A stretch of DNA of 9,533 nt from DATJZG01 sp035499295 (lineage in GTDB: Bacteria > Myxococcota > Myxococcia > Myxococcales > Anaeromyxobacteraceae): NCBI GenBank assembly GCA_035499295.1, contig DATJZG010000053.1:1-9533 (forward strand). Reading direction: 5' to 3'. This document shows, piece after piece, positions 5,961 to 9,533 of the stretch. Within the stretch, counting starts at the first letter, position 1. Each line of letters starts with the position of its first letter. A program made the position numbers and the translations under genes. The notes beneath the pieces were generated by a model. That model did not search any database. It saw nothing but the letters and a program-made list of their open reading frames with translations, and had not been told where the DNA came from.

Positions 5961-6596
5961 CTACCCCCCGAGCTGCACCGCCTTGCCGACCCACGCGTCC
6001 GTCTCGCACGCCTCGACCAGGAACGCCGCCACGTCTGCGCGAGAGATGGACCCGGGCACTGGTTCGATGTCCGTCTTTCTCACGTACTGCCCCTGCGCAG
6101 GGCCGCCCTTGAGCCGGGTCGGTCGCGCGATGACCCAGTCGAGACCGCTCTCGCGCACGACTTGCTCCTGCCGCTCGTGGTCGACGAAGGGGATCTTGAG
6201 GAGCCAGGACATGACCAGCTTGTCCACGACGAAGTTGACAAGCTTCCGGCTCTCGCCCACTCCGAGCGCGCTCAGCACAACCAGCCGCTTCACGCCGTGC
6301 CCCCTCATCGCAGCAATGACGTGACCCGTGCCGCGCGAGAAGTAGTCGGGCGTCTCCTTGAAACCGCGGAGCGAGGTCGAGGATGCGGTGACGACCACGG
6401 CGTCGTGGCCCGGCATCGCCGCCTCCACGGACGCGTTGTCGTGAAAGTCGCCGACCCGGCGTGTGAGCCTGGGGTGCTGCAGGTCCAGGCGGTCCGGACT
6501 CCGCGCGAAGGCCGTAACTTCGTGGCCCCGCTCGAGCGCGGCCTTCACCGCCAGCGCGCCAGTGCCCCTGGACGCCCCGATGACGAGGATGCGCAT
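5961..6596 (-). CDS. atypical SDR, NAD(P)-binding (NmrA/biliverdin-reductase-B-like)
   Basis: A 211-aa protein of the NAD(P)H-binding type (PF13460-like). The Rossmann nucleotide site is at the N-terminus (MRILVIGASRGTGALAV, GxxGxxG at residues 7-13), followed by ALERGHEVTAFARSPDRL, where R33 suits NADP(H) binding. Later strands show DAVVVTASS, VKRLVVLSALGVGES and LDWVIARPTRL, the usual order of conserved blocks in this family, and the C-terminal SRADVAAFLVEA. The classic SDR Tyr-x-x-x-Lys is absent, as in atypical SDRs. Members range from flavin/biliverdin reductases to redox-sensing regulators; the substrate cannot be assigned. The ATG at 6596 has GGGGAGG about 9 bases upstream on the minus strand. 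The gene is intact and monocistronic in this window, converging with the small ORF on its left. Confidence 0.9.
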   Translation of the reverse strand: MRILVIGASRGTGALAVKAALERGHEVTAFARSPDRLDLQHPRLTRRVGDFHDNASVEAAMPGHDAVVVTASSTSLRGFKETPDYFSRGTGHVIAAMRGHGVKRLVVLSALGVGESRKLVNFVVDKLVMSWLLKIPFVDHERQEQVVRESGLDWVIARPTRLKGGPAQGQYVRKTDIEPVPGSISRADVAAFLVEACETDAWVGKAVQLGG

Positions 6597-7041
6597 GCCG
6601 TGTACCTCCCCGTCACCCTCTTAGCACAGCGGGGCGAGGGCACGGTCAATTCGAAGGTGCCGAGAGGTCGCGTGGCTCTCCTCGCCTACCCGCTGGGGCA
6701 GGGGCACGCTGTCCTTCTCGAATACCAAATCGGCAGGAGATGGCTTGAGCCGCAGCGAGTTGCGCGGGTAGGGTTGCGGCGGTGTGGAGCTTGATCGGGG
6801 CCATCTTGGGCGCGGTGGGGTCATCCCTTCGGAGTAGAAGGGAGCTCGCCCTTGAGAATCTCAGGCCGACGACGAGGGAAAGCGCAGGCGGCAGCGGTCG
6901 GGCGAGCTGGGCGTTGGACATGTGCTCATCAGGAAGGAGCCCGAAGGGCGCTCGAGCCACTTTACCAGCGGCGCTGTCTCCACACCGGTTGCGGTGCCAG
7001 CACGCTTCGTGTTGTGGTCCCCCTATGTCACTCTGTGGGTG
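6597..7041. other. spacer between divergent SDR and recD2 genes
   Basis: About 445 bp. It must contain both promoters, but no clear -35/-10 pair can be picked with confidence in this GC-rich DNA. The only recognisable content is a short integrase-like remnant beginning at 6782. The recD2 frame itself stays open back to at least 6922, but that extension has no family similarity that I can see. Confidence 0.4.
6782..6862 (+). pseudogene. remnant of an rve-type integrase/transposase N-terminus
   Basis: The frame reads VWSLIGAILGAVGSSLRSRR then ELALENL. This matches the start of a common group of bacterial rve-domain integrases: a hydrophobic helix, an S-L-R-S-R-x-x-L-A-L-E-N-L block, and normally LRQQLAVL after it. 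Here the similarity stops at ENL and the following residues do not resume the pattern in any frame I examined. Only about 27 codons survive, with no catalytic DDE region nearby, so it would be a deleted relic of a lost mobile element. The match is from memory of the family and the piece is short. Confidence 0.4.
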
Positions 7042-9276
7042 ATGGGTAGTCACCACCAGCCAAGGCGGAATCAAGGCGCGAGCGTGGACCACGCGAAGAC
7101 GCTGGAGGGCATCCTTGAGCGCGTCACCTACGTGAACGAGGAGAACGCCTGGAGCGTGGTGAAGTTAGCGGTCCCGGGCAAGAAGGACCTCGTAACCGTC
7201 ATCGGCCACCTCCTCGGCGTCCAGCCCGGCGAGAACTTGCGGCTGCGCGGTAACTGGACCCAGGACCGCAAGTACGGGGAGCAGTTCAAGGCTAATGGCT
7301 ACGTGACCGTGAAGCCGGCGACCCTGGTCGGGATCGAGAAGTACCTCGGCTCCGGTCTTGTGCGCGGTGTCGGCAAGATCATGGCAAAGCGCCTCGTCGA
7401 GGGTTTCGGCCTCTCGACGCTGGAGGTCATCGAGCAGGCCCCGGATCGCCTTCGCGAGGTGGACGGCATCGGTCGGGTCCGCAGCGCGCGCATCGCCAAG
7501 GCGTGGGTGGAACAGAAGCAGATCAAGGACGTAATGGTCTTCCTCCAGTCCCACGGCGTCTCGACCACCTTCGCCATCAAGATCTACAAGCACTATCAGG
7601 ACCGCTCCATCGCCGTCGTGAAGGAGAGCCCCTACCGGCTCGCTATCGACATACTCGGCATCGGGTTCAAGACGGCCGACAAGATCGCTGGCCATCTCGG
7701 CATATCCCCCAGCTCTCCCGAGCGTGCCCAGGCCGGCATCCTCCATGTCCTGGGCGAGCTCTCGAATGAGGGTCACGTCTTCTGCCCTCGGCCGAAGCTC
7801 ATCGAAGCGGCAGCCGCACTCCTGGAGATCGATCCCGTCATCATCGAGCGGGCCGTCGATGTACTGGCCGAGGCCGACCAGGTGGTCGTGACCCCTATCC
7901 TAGAGAGCGATGGGCAAGGCACGGTGGGAGTGGCTGTCTACCTCTCCTCGCTGCACAGGGCCGAGAGCGGGGCGGCGGAGCTCGGTCGCAGCCTTCTTCG
8001 CAGCCCGGTTCGCCCCATCACCATCGACATCGAGAAGGCGATCACGTGGTTCGAGGAGCGGCAGAAGCTCTCGCTTGCTCTTGAGCAGCGGGAGGCCATC
8101 CGCAGGGCGGTCACCAGCAAGTTCCTGGTCATCACAGGCGGGCCCGGGACCGGGAAGACCACGCTCGTGAACGGCATCATCCAGATCTTGGAGAAGAAGG
8201 GGAGGCGCATCCTCCTGGGTGCGCCCACCGGTCGGGCCGCCAAGCGTATGACTGAGACCTCCGGGCGGGAAGCCAAGACCCTGCACCGCCTCCTGGAGTT
8301 CGACCCGAAGACCATGGGCTTCCTGCGCGACCGCCAGCGGCCTCTGGAGGCCGACCTCGTCATCGTGGACGAGGCGTCCATGATCGACACGGTCCTCGCA
8401 TACAACCTCATGAAGGCGGTGCCCCCAGCCTGCCAGCTCATCCTGGTGGGCGATGTCGACCAGCTGCCGTCGGTGGGGCCGGGGAGCGTTCTCCAGGACG
8501 TCATCCGGTCGGGTGCCGTCGACGTGGTCGGGCTCCAGCACATCTTCCGGCAGGCCGAGAGGAGCCTCATCGTCGTGAACGCCCACCGGGTGAACCACGG
8601 CGAAATGCCCTCGCTTCCGCCGCCCGGCGCCGAGGCGGACTTCTTCTTCGTCGTGAAAAACGAGCCGGAAGAGGTCCTTGAGACGCTGAAGGCGCTCGTC
8701 AAGGACCGCATCCCCGAGAGGTTCGGCTTCGACCCGGTGAACGATGTCCAGGTGCTGACGCCCATGCACCGCGGGCTTCTTGGCGCGATGAGCCTGAACG
8801 CGGAGCTCCAAGGTCTCTTGAACCCACAGGGGGCATCGGTCGTCCACGGCAGCCGACTCTTCCGCGCCGGCGACAAGGTGATGCAGACCCGGAACAACTA
8901 CGACCTGGAGGTCTTCAACGGGGACATCGGCCGCATCGAGGCGCTGGACGAGATGGAACGCACGGTCTCGGTCCGGTTCGATGGGCGGCTCGTCACCTAT
9001 GAGCCCGCCGATCAGGACGAGCTGGTCCTCGCCTATGCCTGCTCCATCCACAAGTCGCAGGGGAGCGAATACCCGTGCGTGGTCATCCCCATCCACACCC
9101 AGCACTACGTGATGCTTCAGCGGAACCTCCTCTACACCGGCATCACGCGGGCCCGGAAGCTCGTGGTCCTGATCGGCACGAGGCGCGCGCTGGCCATCGC
9201 GGTGAAGAACGACAAGACCGAGATGCGCTTCACGCAACTCGCGGCTCAGCTCGGGAGTCTTACGCGGGCAGGGTGA
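7042..9276 (+). CDS. recD2: RecD2-type SF1B DNA helicase
   Basis: A 744-aa 5'-to-3' DNA helicase of the RecD2 type, which acts without RecBC in DNA repair and replication-fork maintenance. The N-terminal domain begins LEGILERVTYVNEENAWSVV; helix-hairpin-helix motifs (LVRGVGKIMAKRL, VDGIGRVRSARI) follow. The helicase core shows motif I GGPGTGKT (366-373), Ia APTGRAAKRM, II DEAS (443-446), III GDVDQLPSVGPGS (470-482), IV QHIFRQAE, V HKSQGSE (from 670) and VI YTGITRAR (from 699). All key residues are present and there is no frameshift, unlike ftsH. Length is normal for the family. The start is uncertain: ATG 7042 is used, but GTG 7084 (VDHAKTLEG) fits the family N-terminus equally well; neither has a strong ribosome-binding site. 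No recB or recC is in the window. Confidence 0.95.
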   Translation: MGSHHQPRRNQGASVDHAKTLEGILERVTYVNEENAWSVVKLAVPGKKDLVTVIGHLLGVQPGENLRLRGNWTQDRKYGEQFKANGYVTVKPATLVGIEKYLGSGLVRGVGKIMAKRLVEGFGLSTLEVIEQAPDRLREVDGIGRVRSARIAKAWVEQKQIKDVMVFLQSHGVSTTFAIKIYKHYQDRSIAVVKESPYRLAIDILGIGFKTADKIAGHLGISPSSPERAQAGILHVLGELSNEGHVFCPRPKLIEAAAALLEIDPVIIERAVDVLAEADQVVVTPILESDGQGTVGVAVYLSSLHRAESGAAELGRSLLRSPVRPITIDIEKAITWFEERQKLSLALEQREAIRRAVTSKFLVITGGPGTGKTTLVNGIIQILEKKGRRILLGAPTGRAAKRMTETSGREAKTLHRLLEFDPKTMGFLRDRQRPLEADLVIVDEASMIDTVLAYNLMKAVPPACQLILVGDVDQLPSVGPGSVLQDVIRSGAVDVVGLQHIFRQAERSLIVVNAHRVNHGEMPSLPPPGAEADFFFVVKNEPEEVLETLKALVKDRIPERFGFDPVNDVQVLTPMHRGLLGAMSLNAELQGLLNPQGASVVHGSRLFRAGDKVMQTRNNYDLEVFNGDIGRIEALDEMERTVSVRFDGRLVTYEPADQDELVLAYACSIHKSQGSEYPCVVIPIHTQHYVMLQRNLLYTGITRARKLVVLIGTRRALAIAVKNDKTEMRFTQLAAQLGSLTRAG

Positions 9277-9282
9277 ACGAGT

Positions 9283-9298
9283 GCGAGGCCCGCCTCGC
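9283..9298 (+). terminator. possible hairpin after recD2
   Basis: GCGAGG and CCTCGC form a perfect six-base stem with a CCCG loop, beginning seven bases after the recD2 stop. There is no T tract after it, so it is at best a weak or factor-dependent stop signal. Confidence 0.22.
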
Positions 9299-9513
9299 CA
9301 GCTCCGAGGGCTACGGCTCCGCACAGGGGCACCAGCATAGAGGGGGACGGTACCGGCCGAGCCTCGGGTCCGTTTCTGGACTGGGGTCCCTGGGGCCTGC
9401 AGAATCTGCGTGGTGGCATCCAGGGGACCGCAAGGTGTCGTTCTTGCCGCTCTCTCTCGATGAGCGTGTCCGGCGCGTCGGAGTCGCGGCCAGGGCGCAC
9501 GATGGGCGTGACT

Positions 9514-9524
9514 ACGGGAGGAGA
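9514..9524 (+). promoter_or_regulatory. ribosome-binding site of a gene starting beyond the window
   Basis: ACGGGAGGAGA lies about 10 bases before the right edge and is a strong Shine-Dalgarno match. No start codon occurs in the remaining bases, so a plus-strand gene probably begins just outside. From 9277 to here nothing else is recognised. Confidence 0.35.
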
Positions 9525-9533
9525 GAGCCAGCC

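Noticed and set aside
5568..6794. 408-codon plus-strand frame across the SDR gene
   Set aside because: It is antisense to the SDR gene, which has a Rossmann motif and a ribosome-binding site; the plus-strand translation is Arg/Pro-rich and motif-free.
7900..9324. Long minus-strand open frame (474 codons) opposite recD2
   Set aside because: It is antisense to a helicase gene with every motif intact, has no family motif of its own, and is a normal by-product of high GC content.
9246..9500. 84-codon minus-strand frame after recD2
   Set aside because: It overlaps the recD2 end, has no ribosome-binding site or family similarity, and low-complexity Pro/Arg composition.
1..9533. CRISPR array, tRNA or rRNA genes
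   Set aside because: No regularly spaced direct repeats, no tRNA T-loop/acceptor pattern and no rRNA-like segment were seen on either strand.

Overview
The window is high-GC bacterial DNA with ordinary bacterial protein families, Shine-Dalgarno-type sites at several genes, and GTG/ATG starts. It looks like an environmental, chromosome-type contig from a GC-rich lineage. I cannot fix the taxon from sequence alone. The left 5.3 kb is a graveyard of mobile elements; the right 3.5 kb holds intact housekeeping-type genes.

Left part (1-2402): the 5' end of an IS3-family insertion sequence lies on the minus strand (orfA complete, orfB running off the left edge). Its terminal inverted repeat ends at about 552, directly against the coding sequence of an FtsH-type membrane AAA+ zinc protease. 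That ftsH copy is a pseudogene: nearly all of the protein (both membrane segments, Walker A/B, second region of homology, HEMGH zinc site, C-terminal peptidase) can be followed through three reading frames, but five separate frame changes break it. The IS end supplies an ATG in frame with the first ftsH fragment.

Middle part (2403-5340): after a small unrecognised ORF comes a nest of group II introns. A complete-looking intron of about 1.9 kb (about 2827-4703), with an intact 416-aa reverse transcriptase/maturase and well-formed domains V and VI, sits inside the reverse-transcriptase gene of a second, different group II intron. It splits that gene immediately after the codons for the YADD catalytic motif. 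The outer intron is dead: it lacks its 5' half, and carries a frameshift, a nonsense codon and a decayed domain V, but its domain V/VI tail is still recognisable at 5272-5340.

Right part (5341-9533): about 350 bp with no recognised gene, a 44-aa cysteine-rich small ORF, a minus-strand atypical SDR/NAD(P)-binding protein, a spacer with a short integrase/transposase N-terminal remnant, and an intact RecD2-type helicase gene. A good ribosome-binding site at the right edge suggests that another gene starts just outside.

The genes do not form one pathway. The main point is layered insertion: an IS next to a decaying ftsH, and an intron inside an intron, beside intact recD2. The nested intron is the most interesting structure.
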